DNA from: Ciceribacter sp. L1K22
GTDB taxonomy: Bacteria; Pseudomonadota; Alphaproteobacteria; Rhizobiales; Rhizobiaceae
DNA length: 64,000 nucleotides
Reading direction: 5' to 3'
Assembly: GCF_017599385.1 (NCBI RefSeq)
Contig: NZ_JAGFPK010000001.1
Span: forward strand, 2,245,541-2,309,540
Numbering within the stretch: position 1 is the stretch's first letter; each line of letters begins with the position of its first letter. Both the position numbers and the translations under genes were made by a program. Shown here piece after piece: positions 55,618 to 64,000 of the stretch. The notes under the pieces are model-generated. The model was not told the DNA's origin. It made no database searches and saw nothing but the letters and a program-made list of their open reading frames with translations.

Positions 55618-56598
55618 TCAGGTGCTCGCGAGCCAGCGGTCTTGCTGTTCCGGCGACAGTTTCGCCAGCGCCTTCTCGTATTCCAGCGAGTCGGTGTTCA
55701 TCAGCCGTTCGAGGTAGGCGAACTCGCCGCCGTCGTCGGATTCGGTGATGTCGGCCGATGGCACGTTGCCAAGGTTGGGCGGCATTTCCGGCCGCTTCTT
55801 GGGCGGCGTCTTCGGGTCGGCCTTACCCTTCCCGTCCGGCGCGGCGTCCTTCTTGCCCGGCTTACCCGGATCGACATCGATGCCGAACGCTGCCTTGATC
55901 TCGCCGGCGATATTGGCCTTGGCCTTGGCGAGGATGGCGGGGTTAAGCGGGTTGGTCGCCTCGCTCTGCAGTCGCTTCACCTCGGTATCCAGCATGCCCT
56001 GCAGGATTGGCGACTTGAACGCAGCGTTTTCTGGTTTGCCGAGGAACGCGCCCACCTCGTCGTACCATGTCTCGATGGCGGTTTCCTTCTGGATCTCCGC
56101 TTTGATCTTGACCTGTTTCAGTTCGTCGCGCTGGTCGCCGAGCGTCCTGGTCTGCTCCCGGAACTCTTTCCCAGTCAGCTCACCCTCGTCGAACTTGGCG
56201 GCCAAGTCGTCCATCTGTTCGTCGATCGCCTTGATCTTGTCGTCTATATCAGGCGGCAGCACCCATTTCGGAGCACGTTCCTCCGGCTCTTCCTGCTGGC
56301 CTTCCCCCTCTTCTTCGGGCGCGGGCTCGGCAGCAGCAGCATCAGCAGCGGCGGCCGGGTCCGGCTTGGCATCGTCTGCTGTACCCTCGCCTTCGCCCTC
56401 GTCGTCGCCTTCCCCGTCTGCATCATCATCGGAAGCGGCAGCGGCCGGCTTGTCCTCGGGCTGGGCGCCGTCTCCGCCTTCGTTGCCCTCGCCGTCGCCC
56501 TCTCCAGCGTCGGCATCGTCCTCGTCTTCTTCCAGCAAACCGAGACGCTCGTCCTCGGTCAGGCCTTCAAGTTCGTCATCGGTGAATTTAGGTCCCAT
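55618..56598 (-). CDS. phage scaffolding-type protein
   Basis: 326 residues with an extremely acidic N-terminal third (Asp/Glu/Gly/Ala runs), a central coiled-coil region (DDKIKAIDEQMDDLAAKFDE, RDELKQVKIKAEIQKE), then a Lys/Pro-rich linker and a C-terminal helix (SLEYEKALAKLSPEQQDRWL). Composition, length and location behind the portal fit an internal scaffolding protein that is removed before DNA packaging. Its stop is followed one base later by the CsrA-like start. Confidence 0.75.
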   Translation of the reverse strand: MGPKFTDDELEGLTEDERLGLLEEDEDDADAGEGDGEGNEGGDGAQPEDKPAAAASDDDADGEGDDEGEGEGTADDAKPDPAAAADAAAAEPAPEEEGEGQQEEPEERAPKWVLPPDIDDKIKAIDEQMDDLAAKFDEGELTGKEFREQTRTLGDQRDELKQVKIKAEIQKETAIETWYDEVGAFLGKPENAAFKSPILQGMLDTEVKRLQSEATNPLNPAILAKAKANIAGEIKAAFGIDVDPGKPGKKDAAPDGKGKADPKTPPKKRPEMPPNLGNVPSADITESDDGGEFAYLERLMNTDSLEYEKALAKLSPEQQDRWLAST

Positions 56599-56613
56599 GA
56601 TGCGGTCCTCGCG

Positions 56614-58833
56614 TTACATCGGTTGTGGTTGCGCCGGGGGCTGGCCCGCCGCCATTTGCTGTTGCTGCGCCGCCTGGGCGGCCTGAGCCGCTTGGGCGAC
56701 AACCTGCTCCTGCTCGGTGCGGGAAACGTAGCCCGCTTCGTGCAGCATTGCGTCGGCGACGTTGGACACGGCCGGTACCGCCGCGATGGCGCCGGCCGCC
56801 TCGATCGCGGTCTTTTGGGTCGCCATGTTGGCCCCTGCCGTCTTGGCGCGGATTTCCTCGGCCTGCGCTTCGGTCTTGGCAGCCTCGGCGAGAAGCTTCT
56901 TGAGCCCGGCCATGACCTGCTGCATCTGGAGCTGCTGCTCCGCGGCCTGGCTCTGCTTGAGGGCGACAGTTTCCGGATCGTCTTCCTCTGCATCCGGGTC
57001 GGTCATGCCGGTGATCTGGCGGATGCGCTTCACGAGCTCTTCGCCGTTCGGGATGTCCATGCTCTCGACGATGAGGTCGAGCGAGACGAGCACGATCTGT
57101 GGCGACACAGGCGCAAGCTTCGCCAGCAACTCCATCAGGCTTTCCATCTGGGCCTGCCGCACCGAGGCGCGCCAATCCTCTTCCGAAATCACGAAATCGG
57201 CCTTGGTGCGAACAATGTCGTTGTCTGGCAGTCCGTCGTTGATCTTGATGTATTCCGGCGCGCCGCGGGCGTTGGTGATGCGGAACTGCTTCTCCTGGTC
57301 CATGAACTGTTCCATGACGGACAGCTTCTTTTCGCCACGGACCTGCTGGGCGAGCCTGAGATTGTCGAACAGGTGCGACGTGGCGAGCGAGCCCTGGTTC
57401 TGTCTCGCCTCGATCGCCCTGCCGGAAACGGCATTGGTCGTTCGGCCAAGGTTTTCGTCCGTCACCCCGCCGACCTGCTGAACCATCCCGATATTGCGGC
57501 TCATGAGCTCGAGGTGCCACTGCGACAAATCCCGATCGGCACTGATCGTCAGCTCGGTGTTCTTCTTCTTGACGATGACGGCGTCTGGACGCGCTGCCTC
57601 CTCGGCCAATTTGTCGACGTCTTCAACCGCGCCTTCTTCCATGATGATCTTGGCAGTCGACAGGATGTGCAGCGCCTTGGAAGCGCGCTTGTTGATGTCG
57701 AACTGGATGTCGCGGATGTTCCGCACCATGCCGTATGGCATACCATCACGACCGCGCCGTTTGTTCCAGATCGGTGTGAACGGGAAACGGTTGTGCCTGT
57801 AGGGTGATGGGGACAGCCACAGCAACCCTGCCGTGGTCATCAGCGCGACGTACATCCTCATTGCGGGCTTAGAGACTATCTCGGCTTCGCCCGACGCAAT
57901 CTGATCCCTGTGGCCCGGCGAAAACTCGTCGTAGATCTCGCCCTGGAACATGCCGCCTTTCATCTTCTGGACCGTGACCGGCATCTTGAACCAGATCTCG
58001 ATCACGCGGACCCGTCGGCGCTGATAGCCCGTGATGCTCTCGCTGGTCCTGCCAGTCTCCCCCATGCCTTGAGCTTCGCGCTCAAGTTCGTCCATCGCTT
58101 CGTCGCCGTAGCTATCGATCGTGGCGAAGCTCTCCGCGTCGTCCACGGATCTGTTCAGCAGCGCCTTGCGCTTGGGAAAGATGGCGCATGCCACGTCGAG
58201 GTCGACCCACTTGGAGCGGCAGATGTAGCGCGCATCTTCCAGATCGAGGCGGGTCGCCGTGCTGTCCCACAGCATGTTGCGCCAGTTTTCATAGCGAGTG
58301 AAGATCGGTTCGCCCTCGTCGTCGCCTTGATAACCGTCCTCCATCCAGCCAACGCCGACCTTGGCCGCATCGGCGAAGCTGCGTGAGACGTCGAACGGAT
58401 CGCGGTTCACATCCGACAGGTATTTCATGAGCTCGGTCTTGCGCTGGGCCGGCTTTCCGTCCTCCTTGCGCCGGGGCAGGATTTTGAAATCCGATCTGGC
58501 TCGCTTTTCCGAGCCGAGAACCCAATCGATCGTCGTCGCGACGACGTTAAACACCAGCGGCACTTGGCCCCGATCCTTCAGGGTCTGGGCGTCTTCCTCG
58601 GTCCACTGGATATTGTCGTAAAAATCCTCGTCGATCGCCTGTTCACGCCGGTTGTCGGCTTGGCGATCGAGCTCACGGGAATAGATATCCAGCAGGCGGA
58701 GATGAAGGCTCTGGTTTGCGGATGAGTCGAGCGAGTTGCCGCGCGCTAGTCTGGCCGGTACCGGGGTGTCCGGTATCGGCGACTGGTACGGCTTGCGCCG
58801 CACGCTCCCGTCATCAGCCTGCAAATCGAACAT
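56614..58833 (-). CDS. portal protein, P22-like
   Basis: 739 residues forming the dodecameric DNA entry ring of the capsid. The N-terminal PLVFNVVATTIDWVLGSEKR, the central NKRRGRDGMPYGMVRNIRDI and the long helical stem (SRNIGMVQQVGGVTDENLGR) are typical. The Gln/Ala-rich C-terminal barrel is typical of P22-type podovirus portals. It lies between a 148-aa gene and the scaffold gene in the leftward packaging operon. Confidence 0.9.
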   Translation of the reverse strand: MFDLQADDGSVRRKPYQSPIPDTPVPARLARGNSLDSSANQSLHLRLLDIYSRELDRQADNRREQAIDEDFYDNIQWTEEDAQTLKDRGQVPLVFNVVATTIDWVLGSEKRARSDFKILPRRKEDGKPAQRKTELMKYLSDVNRDPFDVSRSFADAAKVGVGWMEDGYQGDDEGEPIFTRYENWRNMLWDSTATRLDLEDARYICRSKWVDLDVACAIFPKRKALLNRSVDDAESFATIDSYGDEAMDELEREAQGMGETGRTSESITGYQRRRVRVIEIWFKMPVTVQKMKGGMFQGEIYDEFSPGHRDQIASGEAEIVSKPAMRMYVALMTTAGLLWLSPSPYRHNRFPFTPIWNKRRGRDGMPYGMVRNIRDIQFDINKRASKALHILSTAKIIMEEGAVEDVDKLAEEAARPDAVIVKKKNTELTISADRDLSQWHLELMSRNIGMVQQVGGVTDENLGRTTNAVSGRAIEARQNQGSLATSHLFDNLRLAQQVRGEKKLSVMEQFMDQEKQFRITNARGAPEYIKINDGLPDNDIVRTKADFVISEEDWRASVRQAQMESLMELLAKLAPVSPQIVLVSLDLIVESMDIPNGEELVKRIRQITGMTDPDAEEDDPETVALKQSQAAEQQLQMQQVMAGLKKLLAEAAKTEAQAEEIRAKTAGANMATQKTAIEAAGAIAAVPAVSNVADAMLHEAGYVSRTEQEQVVAQAAQAAQAAQQQQMAAGQPPAQPQPM

Positions 58834-59260
58834 CGGTCATCTCCTGCTCGACGACCTGCCCCGTCGTGTTGTTGGTCAGGACGACCTCGGCCACGACGGC
58901 TCTGTCGTCCCGTGGGAACGGCTTGATTGTCAGGAGATCGCCGAGATGGTCGTGAATGAACATTGCGAGCCGGATGATGGTTCGCGGTTCATGACAGGAA
59001 AGGCCGAGCAGCTGGGCAAACTGAAACGCGGTACGTGCGGCCTCTGCCGGATCGCCCACGTCTTCAGACCAGATCCATGCGCGGTCCTGTGTGACCACGC
59101 ACGGTATCAGCCTTTCATCCAGTTCCCTGCCCGCTGGAACCAGAACCATGCACGGCCGGATAGTGTCCCCCTGCCGCAACCATGTCCCGATAGCGGTAAT
59201 TCCGTCCCTCGTTTTTGTCCATTGCCTTTTGCTGAGGTCGAGATTGAAGTCCATCGTCAT
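58814..59260 (-). CDS. hypothetical protein between portal and Ntn hydrolase (148 aa)
   Basis: 148 residues, soluble: MTMDFNLDLSKRQWTKTRDG..., with ERLIPCVVTQDRAWIWSEDV and a C-terminal beta strand (RAVVAEVVLTNNTTGQVVEQ). No catalytic motif. It overlaps the portal start by 20 bases and the upstream Ntn gene by four, so it belongs to the packaging operon. The function is unknown. Confidence 0.6.
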   Translation of the reverse strand: MTMDFNLDLSKRQWTKTRDGITAIGTWLRQGDTIRPCMVLVPAGRELDERLIPCVVTQDRAWIWSEDVGDPAEAARTAFQFAQLLGLSCHEPRTIIRLAMFIHDHLGDLLTIKPFPRDDRAVVAEVVLTNNTTGQVVEQEMTDVRFAG

Positions 59261-59724
59261 TGTCCTTCCGTGTGAGAGATGCTGCGAACCTCGCCGTGCG
59301 TGCCGTCGGAGTGCATCAGCGCTGCCTCGATCGCGCCGCGGGCCGTAGCGCCGGCATGAAGCGCGCCGAGCGCCGTTGCAGCGCCGGCGCCGATCGCGAA
59401 ATACGGAACGTCTGGGTAAATCTCGTCGCCATACGCCGTGGCCAGCCTGAGCGGGCCGTCTGGTGGCACGATGAGGATCACAACCGACGAGCTCTCACCG
59501 TCGTTGCCAGTGGGCGTGCCGCGTGGCAGGGACGAGAGACCAAAGCCGTCGCTTTCCCTCACCCACTGCAACACCGCTGCCACATGGGCCCCATTCCCGG
59601 CGCAGCCGTAAAGCGTGCCGCTGCCGCCCCTGATCAGCTTCTCGGCCCACGGCATCGCCGCACCGGATATCCACACGCCCGTGTCGGACGCCATCACGCC
59701 ATCGCGATAAGCGATCGTTGTCAT
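59257..59724 (-). CDS. HslV/proteasome-like Ntn hydrolase, candidate prohead protease
   Basis: 155 residues starting MTTIAYRDGVMASDTGVWIS. Thr2, exposed by Met removal, would be the nucleophile, with Asp of ASDT and Lys of AEKLIRGG in the positions of the HslV active site; GCAGNGAHVAAVLQW and FAIGAGAATALGALHAGA match the proteasome fold. In phages this family can mature capsids. It sits between terL and portal with four-base overlaps. No other prohead protease is visible in the window, so this is the best candidate. Confidence 0.75.
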   Translation of the reverse strand: MTTIAYRDGVMASDTGVWISGAAMPWAEKLIRGGSGTLYGCAGNGAHVAAVLQWVRESDGFGLSSLPRGTPTGNDGESSSVVILIVPPDGPLRLATAYGDEIYPDVPYFAIGAGAATALGALHAGATARGAIEAALMHSDGTHGEVRSISHTEGQ

Positions 59725-61280
59725 ACTGCCGCTCCTGATCTGTTTCTGCGGTTGGGAATTGTCGTGCGGCCCTGACTGACCGTGAGGCGCCGCACCAGGT
59801 CTCTCGCTTGGGCCTTCTGACGCAGCGCGTCGGCGGCGTGGTCGTGCCCGTTCTTGGCCGGGAAGTCGGACCAAAGGCCCATCTTCTCGTTCCAGGCCTT
59901 GCGATAGTTATCCAGATGGATGATGCCGGGCGCGCAATTGACCTCGTCGAAGTAGTAGGTCGAGAAATCCTCTTGCAGCGCCGGGATGCCGTATTTGACG
60001 AGGTCGGGGGTTCGCTCGACGATCTCAATGTTGCGGAGACCGAGCTCCTCCAGCATGTCCTTCGCGGTCTGGATCATGTGTGCGCCCTGCCGGCGTGTGT
60101 CGCCGTCGTGGGGCAGGAAGTGGTGGCCCCAGACGTAGCCCATCTTGTCCATCTCGCGGACGATGTAGCTGTAGGGCTCGTTGGCGCATTCGAAATAGTT
60201 GATCCAGTGATCCGCCCCTCCGACGGCTTGGTGAAACCAGATCGCGACCTGTCCCAAGTCCCAGAACGTGTTGACGGGGATGCCGCTGACATACGGCACC
60301 CTGCAGATCCTGCCGTCGAGCCGGGCGCGCTCCATCTGCTTTGCGAGGTAGACGCCTTCGGTGGAGACCTGAAACGCTTCCTCCAGCGTCGTGGGATACT
60401 CCTGCCACATCTTCTGATCGTCGTCGGCGAAGTCGTTGCGCCGCGTCGCGATGTACCAGGCACGCTTTCTCAGCGAGATGGGCCGGCCGATCTCCCGCTC
60501 CTTGCGGTCGAAATAGTCGTGCTCCCTGGCCGTGATGACGATGCCTTCCGGATCGACCTCGTATTCCTCCGCGTCCCACCATGAGGCGAAGTGCAGCCGA
60601 TATTCGAGCTTGGACAGTTTTTTGCCGGCGTCGGCATTGGCCTTCGCCTCCTGCACCATCTTGTAGTACGCGCCGTCTCGACCTTTCGCGGTGGATTCGA
60701 TGAACGTGATCCCGGCCTTTGCCGCCGGCAGCGAGCCGGTCACGATCTCCTCTGCCTTCTTCGGATTGGCGTAGCAGATCACGCCGAACTCGGAGATGTG
60801 GAGCCAGTTGAGCGTATCGCCGCGTGCTGAGACCGAGACCTGCACCGATGAGCCGTTGGCGAAGATCTTGAGCTCGACGTTGTCCCGCGTCATGGGGTTG
60901 CCGTCGCGGATGAAACTCGGCAGCCGGTCATAGGCGAACTCGATCTTGTTCCGCATGATCTTTTCAGCGGTGGACGAGTCCTGGGCGATGATCGCGCCGG
61001 CTTGGTTCGGCACGAACAGGCATGCGTCGAGGATGAGAAGCTGGATGAGGGTGGAGAACCCGCGCTGGCGCGCCTTCGGCACGATGTTGCGGTACCACAT
61101 GTCCTGCAGGAACTTTTCCTGCACCTCGTTAGGCACGAACAGGACGGTGTTCCCGTCCTTGTCGAGGATGTAGTACAGGTTCCGGATGCGCCAGTTCGGG
61201 TCCTTGAGCTTCTCTCGAAGCTCGGCCTCCGTCAGACCGGCTAGGTGTTCATACGCCATCCTCTGGATCCTGCTCACCAT
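59721..61280 (-). CDS. terL: terminase large subunit
   Basis: ATPase/nuclease of the packaging motor, 519 residues. An N-terminal Walker-A-like KARQRGFSTL, Walker B LHISEFG, and STAKG follow in order. The C-terminal nuclease region contains FWDLGQVAIW and HDHAADALRQ. The start at 61280 follows AAGGGACG; MAYEHLAG at 61259 is an alternative. It overlaps terS by 32 bases and the Ntn gene by four. Confidence 0.93.
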   Translation of the reverse strand: MVSRIQRMAYEHLAGLTEAELREKLKDPNWRIRNLYYILDKDGNTVLFVPNEVQEKFLQDMWYRNIVPKARQRGFSTLIQLLILDACLFVPNQAGAIIAQDSSTAEKIMRNKIEFAYDRLPSFIRDGNPMTRDNVELKIFANGSSVQVSVSARGDTLNWLHISEFGVICYANPKKAEEIVTGSLPAAKAGITFIESTAKGRDGAYYKMVQEAKANADAGKKLSKLEYRLHFASWWDAEEYEVDPEGIVITAREHDYFDRKEREIGRPISLRKRAWYIATRRNDFADDDQKMWQEYPTTLEEAFQVSTEGVYLAKQMERARLDGRICRVPYVSGIPVNTFWDLGQVAIWFHQAVGGADHWINYFECANEPYSYIVREMDKMGYVWGHHFLPHDGDTRRQGAHMIQTAKDMLEELGLRNIEIVERTPDLVKYGIPALQEDFSTYYFDEVNCAPGIIHLDNYRKAWNEKMGLWSDFPAKNGHDHAADALRQKAQARDLVRRLTVSQGRTTIPNRRNRSGAAV

Positions 61281-62292
61281 CGTCCCTTGGGCCGAATGCC
61301 CGCGGTTCCGTGGATGCAGGACCGTGATGGTCCTTGGGTGCTATCGCCTGCCCGCTTATCTCCTTGAGGAAGTCGGCGAGCGGGTTGTCTTCCTGTACAC
61401 CATGCTTCAAATGTTTTGTATCCCGCCAGATGCCTGGACGACGGTTCTGGAGCCAGAACGTGGCCGCCTTCACGTCGGGCGGGACATGCTCCATCGTCTC
61501 GACGCGCTGCACCTCGCCCTCGACGACAAGGATCTTCTCGCTGTCGAACGTGTAACCAACAGCGCGGCGGTAAAGCGATTCCTCGACTTTGGCATCGGCC
61601 TCGTCCTTGCCGATCTCCAGCGCCTCGCGAAACTCCTCGTGCTCGATCTTCCAGCGATGGATTGTCCGCAGCGAGACGTTGAAAAACTGGCTGATTTCCA
61701 GATCGGTCGCCCCGAGTGTCGCCAGCATCTTCGCCTGATCTGCGAACTTTTCCTCATAAAGCGTTGGCCGTCCACCATAATCCTTTGGATCAGGCCGGAA
61801 CGCAGCGCCAAATTCCGGGTGTTCTTCCTTCCACCATTCCAGTTCCTCTACGTCGATGCCGATGACGTCAGCGATGTCCTCGTCCGTGATCTTGGCGAGA
61901 AACATCCGCCGGGCTATCCCGATGAACTTCTTGTCGTATTTGACCGGCTTGGGCCGCTCGATTCCGGGTTGGTCGATCGCTGCCTTTCGCGCTTTTCCCG
62001 CTGGCTTCCGCGTCCCGGCTTTTGTCCTGGCCGATGTCTGCGATTTTCCCTTTGCCGTCGCGGTTTTAGCCCCCTTTGCGCCCTTCGTGGCGTCCGCTTT
62101 CGTGTCCACTTTCGGGGCGGTTTCTCCCGTCGTCGTCGAATTAACCGGATTCCCCGGTTTGTTCCCCGCTTTCCCCTTCCGCTTCAACTGCTTAGCCTCT
62201 GCCGTGTCCTTCCCCGCCACAGCGCCACCGCCCTTTAGGGGTGACAAAACCCGCTTGCCCTTGCTGGTCGTGCTCTTCGGTGTCCTCGCCAT
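61249..62292 (-). CDS. terS: terminase small subunit with histone-like N-terminal tail
   Basis: 347 residues. The C-terminal 230 residues resemble small terminases: two HTH-like elements (ITDEDIADVIGIDVEELEWW and ATDLEISQFFNVSLRTIHRW) and YRRAVGYTFDSEKI. The first 110 residues are Lys/Ala/Thr/Pro repeats (KGAKGAKTATAKGKSQTSAR), like histone-H1 tails, and probably bind DNA non-specifically. Typical TerS proteins are much shorter. Its ATG overlaps the preceding stop by one base. Confidence 0.88.
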   Translation of the reverse strand: MARTPKSTTSKGKRVLSPLKGGGAVAGKDTAEAKQLKRKGKAGNKPGNPVNSTTTGETAPKVDTKADATKGAKGAKTATAKGKSQTSARTKAGTRKPAGKARKAAIDQPGIERPKPVKYDKKFIGIARRMFLAKITDEDIADVIGIDVEELEWWKEEHPEFGAAFRPDPKDYGGRPTLYEEKFADQAKMLATLGATDLEISQFFNVSLRTIHRWKIEHEEFREALEIGKDEADAKVEESLYRRAVGYTFDSEKILVVEGEVQRVETMEHVPPDVKAATFWLQNRRPGIWRDTKHLKHGVQEDNPLADFLKEISGQAIAPKDHHGPASTEPRAFGPRDDGEQDPEDGV

Positions 62293-62981
62293 CAGCTACG
62301 CCTCCGTCGCTGGGCCTGCAGCATGTCCTGCAGCGCGCCCTTGCCCGAGCCGCGCCCGTTCAGCGCGTCGATGAGCCGAACATTCCCGGTCAGCTTGTCA
62401 GGCGGGATGGGCGGGACACGCGTGACGCGGTTCTCGCGCTGCTTCGTCGCAACGTCTGCGTCGTCGCGTTCCAGTGGTTCGGGTTCGTCGATCGCATAGG
62501 CCGCTTCTCCCGGCTCCGTATCCTCATCCACCGTAACTAGATTATTATATATTGGCTCTGGCTCTGGTATTACAGCACTAATGCTTTGCATTTGCTCGCG
62601 TCTGCCGTTGACTTTGTTAGATGTTTTGGCGTTCTCGCCGGTTTTTCCTCTCGGTTTCGATGCGCTTTCAGCCCGTTTTCGCGAGATTTTCAGCGCATTT
62701 TCCAACTCGGTTTCGCAACGGTGATTGCTGATTTTTCCGGCCGGCGTGATGTAGATTTTCCGGGCCGTGAGCAGCGCGGACAGAAGCGCGTCGACCTTCC
62801 GGAGCGAGCAGTTCAGTTCCCCGGCGAGCCACCGCCGGTTGTCGTCGATCGGCCCGCCCTCGTCGTAGATCAGGTCGAGGATCGTGGTATAGGCGCCGCG
62901 TTCCTCCAGGGTGAGTTTGCGATAGCCCTGCAGCGCGTCGCCGTGGTACCGGCGGTGATACGGCATGGTGCGGCGGCTCAT
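62292..62981 (-). CDS. DUF1376-type phage replication-associated protein
   Basis: 229 residues. The N-terminal region YHRRYHGDALQGYRKLTLEE then RGAYTTILDLIYDEGGPIDD matches DUF1376, a winged-helix-like region of phage replication-initiation or helicase-loader-like proteins. The C-terminal half is charged and linker-like, ending KGALQDMLQAQRRRR. The start at 62981 overlaps the dam stop by ATGA. It is inferred to act in phage DNA replication. Confidence 0.75.
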   Translation of the reverse strand: MSRRTMPYHRRYHGDALQGYRKLTLEERGAYTTILDLIYDEGGPIDDNRRWLAGELNCSLRKVDALLSALLTARKIYITPAGKISNHRCETELENALKISRKRAESASKPRGKTGENAKTSNKVNGRREQMQSISAVIPEPEPIYNNLVTVDEDTEPGEAAYAIDEPEPLERDDADVATKQRENRVTRVPPIPPDKLTGNVRLIDALNGRGSGKGALQDMLQAQRRRRS

Positions 62982-63850
62982 CGTGCCATCTCCTTTGAGA
63001 ACAACGGCATCTCTCGCGAGTGCCTGAGCGCTTCGCTGGCGGCAGGGTTTAGCCAAAGGATCTCGGTGCGCTCGCGAGCGCCATCGGCATGCGTTGCTTT
63101 CTCAAGCCTGTGCCAGTCGATCAGATGATCGCCGTAGAGCGGAGCCTCATAGCCGCTCAGAACAACCATGCCGGTTAGGCTAGAGAGAAACCTAAGCAGC
63201 TCGGCGTGATCTGCATCGGAGAGCTCGTGGCGATAGGCGTGCTTATCCGGGTCTGATCTGGTCTGGTGCATGTATGGTGGATCGACATAGTGGAGCGTGC
63301 CGGGGCGGTCGTGCTGCGCCATCACAGCAAGCGCGGGCCTGTTCTCAACCACCACGCCTTGCAACCGGTCAACCAGCGCCGTGAGCGCTGCTGGATAATT
63401 TGCCCAGTCGATCGCCGGTGTCGTACCGCTTCTGTTGGATGTCGCTCTGAACCCCGTGGATCTGTGGCCTCTGTCCGCCGATGAATGAGCATTGCTGCCA
63501 AAGCCCATGAACGAACGGATGATCAGACGCCTCGATCGCTCGATCGGATCGTCCGTTGCCTCGTATGCCGCCTTGAACTCTGTGCGCGCAAACGGCGTCA
63601 GTCGCAGCAGCTCGCGCAACAGTGCAGCCTGCTCCGGGTCACGCAGCACGCGAAACAGCGCCACGACCTCATCGTCCAGATCGTTGTAGACCTCGGCATA
63701 GGCGCGCGGCTTGCGGATCAGGACACTGGCCGCGCCGCCATAGGGCTCCACATAGACCCTATGCGGGGGCAGATGAGCGATGATCCAGGGCGCCAGCTTC
63801 CATTTGCCTCCGTGCCAGCGTAGCGCGGGCCTGGTGGGCGTATCGTTCAT
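62978..63850 (-). CDS. phage DNA adenine N6-methyltransferase (Dam-type)
   Basis: 290 residues. The SAM-binding region (RWHGGKWKLAPWI, YVEPYGGAASVLI) is followed by the catalytic DPPY motif in LHYVDPPYMHQT; the order matches Dam-type D12 class methylases. Methylation may protect phage DNA from restriction or mark its replication. Start 63850 is used because it overlaps the upstream stop by ATGA; a longer start at 63868 adds a glycine stretch. Confidence 0.9.
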   Translation of the reverse strand: MNDTPTRPALRWHGGKWKLAPWIIAHLPPHRVYVEPYGGAASVLIRKPRAYAEVYNDLDDEVVALFRVLRDPEQAALLRELLRLTPFARTEFKAAYEATDDPIERSRRLIIRSFMGFGSNAHSSADRGHRSTGFRATSNRSGTTPAIDWANYPAALTALVDRLQGVVVENRPALAVMAQHDRPGTLHYVDPPYMHQTRSDPDKHAYRHELSDADHAELLRFLSSLTGMVVLSGYEAPLYGDHLIDWHRLEKATHADGARERTEILWLNPAASEALRHSREMPLFSKEMAR

Positions 63851-64000
63851 CCCGCCACCCCCATACACATCTCCATCTGCCCGCTCGGCGCCACAGACAC
63901 GGCGTCCGCCATCTCCAGCACCGGCGGATCAGCCTCGGCGAAGCGTCGCGCCCTAAGCTGCCGGCAGACCGCGTGCGCGATCTCCTTGCCCGTCATGAGC
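63847..64000 (-). CDS. partial or small ORF upstream of dam, cut by the right edge
   Basis: The frame is open from the window edge to the stop at 63847-63849, which overlaps the dam start. An ATG at 63996 would give a 49-residue product (MTGKEIAHAVCRQLRARRFA...), but the gene may extend beyond the window. It is probably the preceding gene of the leftward packaging and DNA-metabolism operon. The product is not recognised. Confidence 0.5.
   Translation of the reverse strand, partial: LMTGKEIAHAVCRQLRARRFAEADPPVLEMADAVSVAPSGQMEMCMGVAG

Larger units (their letters stand above)
20167..64000. mobile_element. podovirus-like prophage, left end complete, right end outside window
   Basis: Begins right after tRNA-Ser with an integrase gene and continues to the window edge with phage lysis, capsid, internal virion, packaging and DNA-modification genes. 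The N4-gp56-type capsid protein, P22-like portal, S74-like internal virion protein and a huge polyvalent protein indicate a tailed phage with a short-tail (podovirus) plan. The modules needed for packaging and capsid formation appear intact, so an inducible phage is plausible. No replication genes beyond the DUF1376-like protein and no clear CI/Cro pair are seen in this part. Confidence 0.93.

Noticed and set aside
55477..57807. 776-codon plus-strand ORF opposite the scaffold and portal genes
   Set aside because: Antisense shadow; the acidic and Gln/Ala-rich minus-strand proteins create a long open frame on the other strand.
20167..64000. CRISPR arrays or insertion sequences inside the prophage
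   Set aside because: No regularly spaced repeats and no transposase-like ORFs were seen.

Overview
This window is GC-rich alphaproteobacterial chromosome, most likely Rhizobiaceae (Sinorhizobium/Ensifer or Rhizobium-like), carrying the left part of a large podovirus-like prophage. The host assignment rests on protein-level resemblance and on the gyrA-coaD-ppi-ppi-queA-tgt order typical of rhizobia; the species cannot be fixed from the sequence alone.

Positions 1-20166 are core chromosome. gyrA, two very small membrane-protein genes, coaD, two cyclophilins, queA and tgt are followed by a glutathionyl-hydroquinone reductase-type GST and recX, which diverge from a palindromic intergenic region. 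Next come a hypothetical gene, a divergent phosphatidylserine-decarboxylase-like gene with a tiny strongly-SD-preceded ORF upstream, and a stand-alone AsnC/RAM-domain gene. A leftward cluster then holds rlpA, a D-Ala-D-Ala-carboxypeptidase-like gene with degenerate motifs, tmk, holB, metG, tatD and an MBL-fold hydrolase. A tRNA-Ser(TGA) closes the core region.

From 20167 to the right edge lies a prophage next to tRNA-Ser; its right end is outside the window. Reading rightward: a P4-type tyrosine integrase; a leftward five-gene overlapping lysis cassette (endolysin, two holin-like proteins, a 37-residue membrane protein, a C39/papain-like protein); a rightward structural block (N4-gp56-type major capsid protein to internal virion proteins, a GNAT and a lipoprotein); one leftward gene of about 4842 codons for a polyvalent protein with cell-wall hydrolase, M15 peptidase, nuclease-like, N6-methyltransferase, SNF2 helicase and JAB-like modules; a SRAP gene and small zinc-binding proteins; a serine recombinase; an AT-richer HTH-plus-TPR gene pair that looks like an accessory or defence island; and a leftward packaging block (dam, DUF1376-like, terS, terL, HslV-like Ntn hydrolase, portal, scaffold, a CsrA-like regulator and an initiator-tRNA-like gene).

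The most novel signals are the following. First, four phage operons (lysis, capsid, internal virion, giant protein) begin with the same kind of leader: a promoter, then a near-identical 5'-terminal hairpin with an ATCAN loop, then a second hairpin of unrelated sequence that buries the Shine-Dalgarno. Second, two small genes with good SDs are nested out of frame in linkers of the giant gene. Third, a CsrA-like gene sits in the same prophage and its 3' end runs into an initiator-tRNA-derived gene whose anticodon is CGT. Together these suggest a phage-specific post-transcriptional control circuit; the link between the CsrA-like protein and the hairpins is inference.
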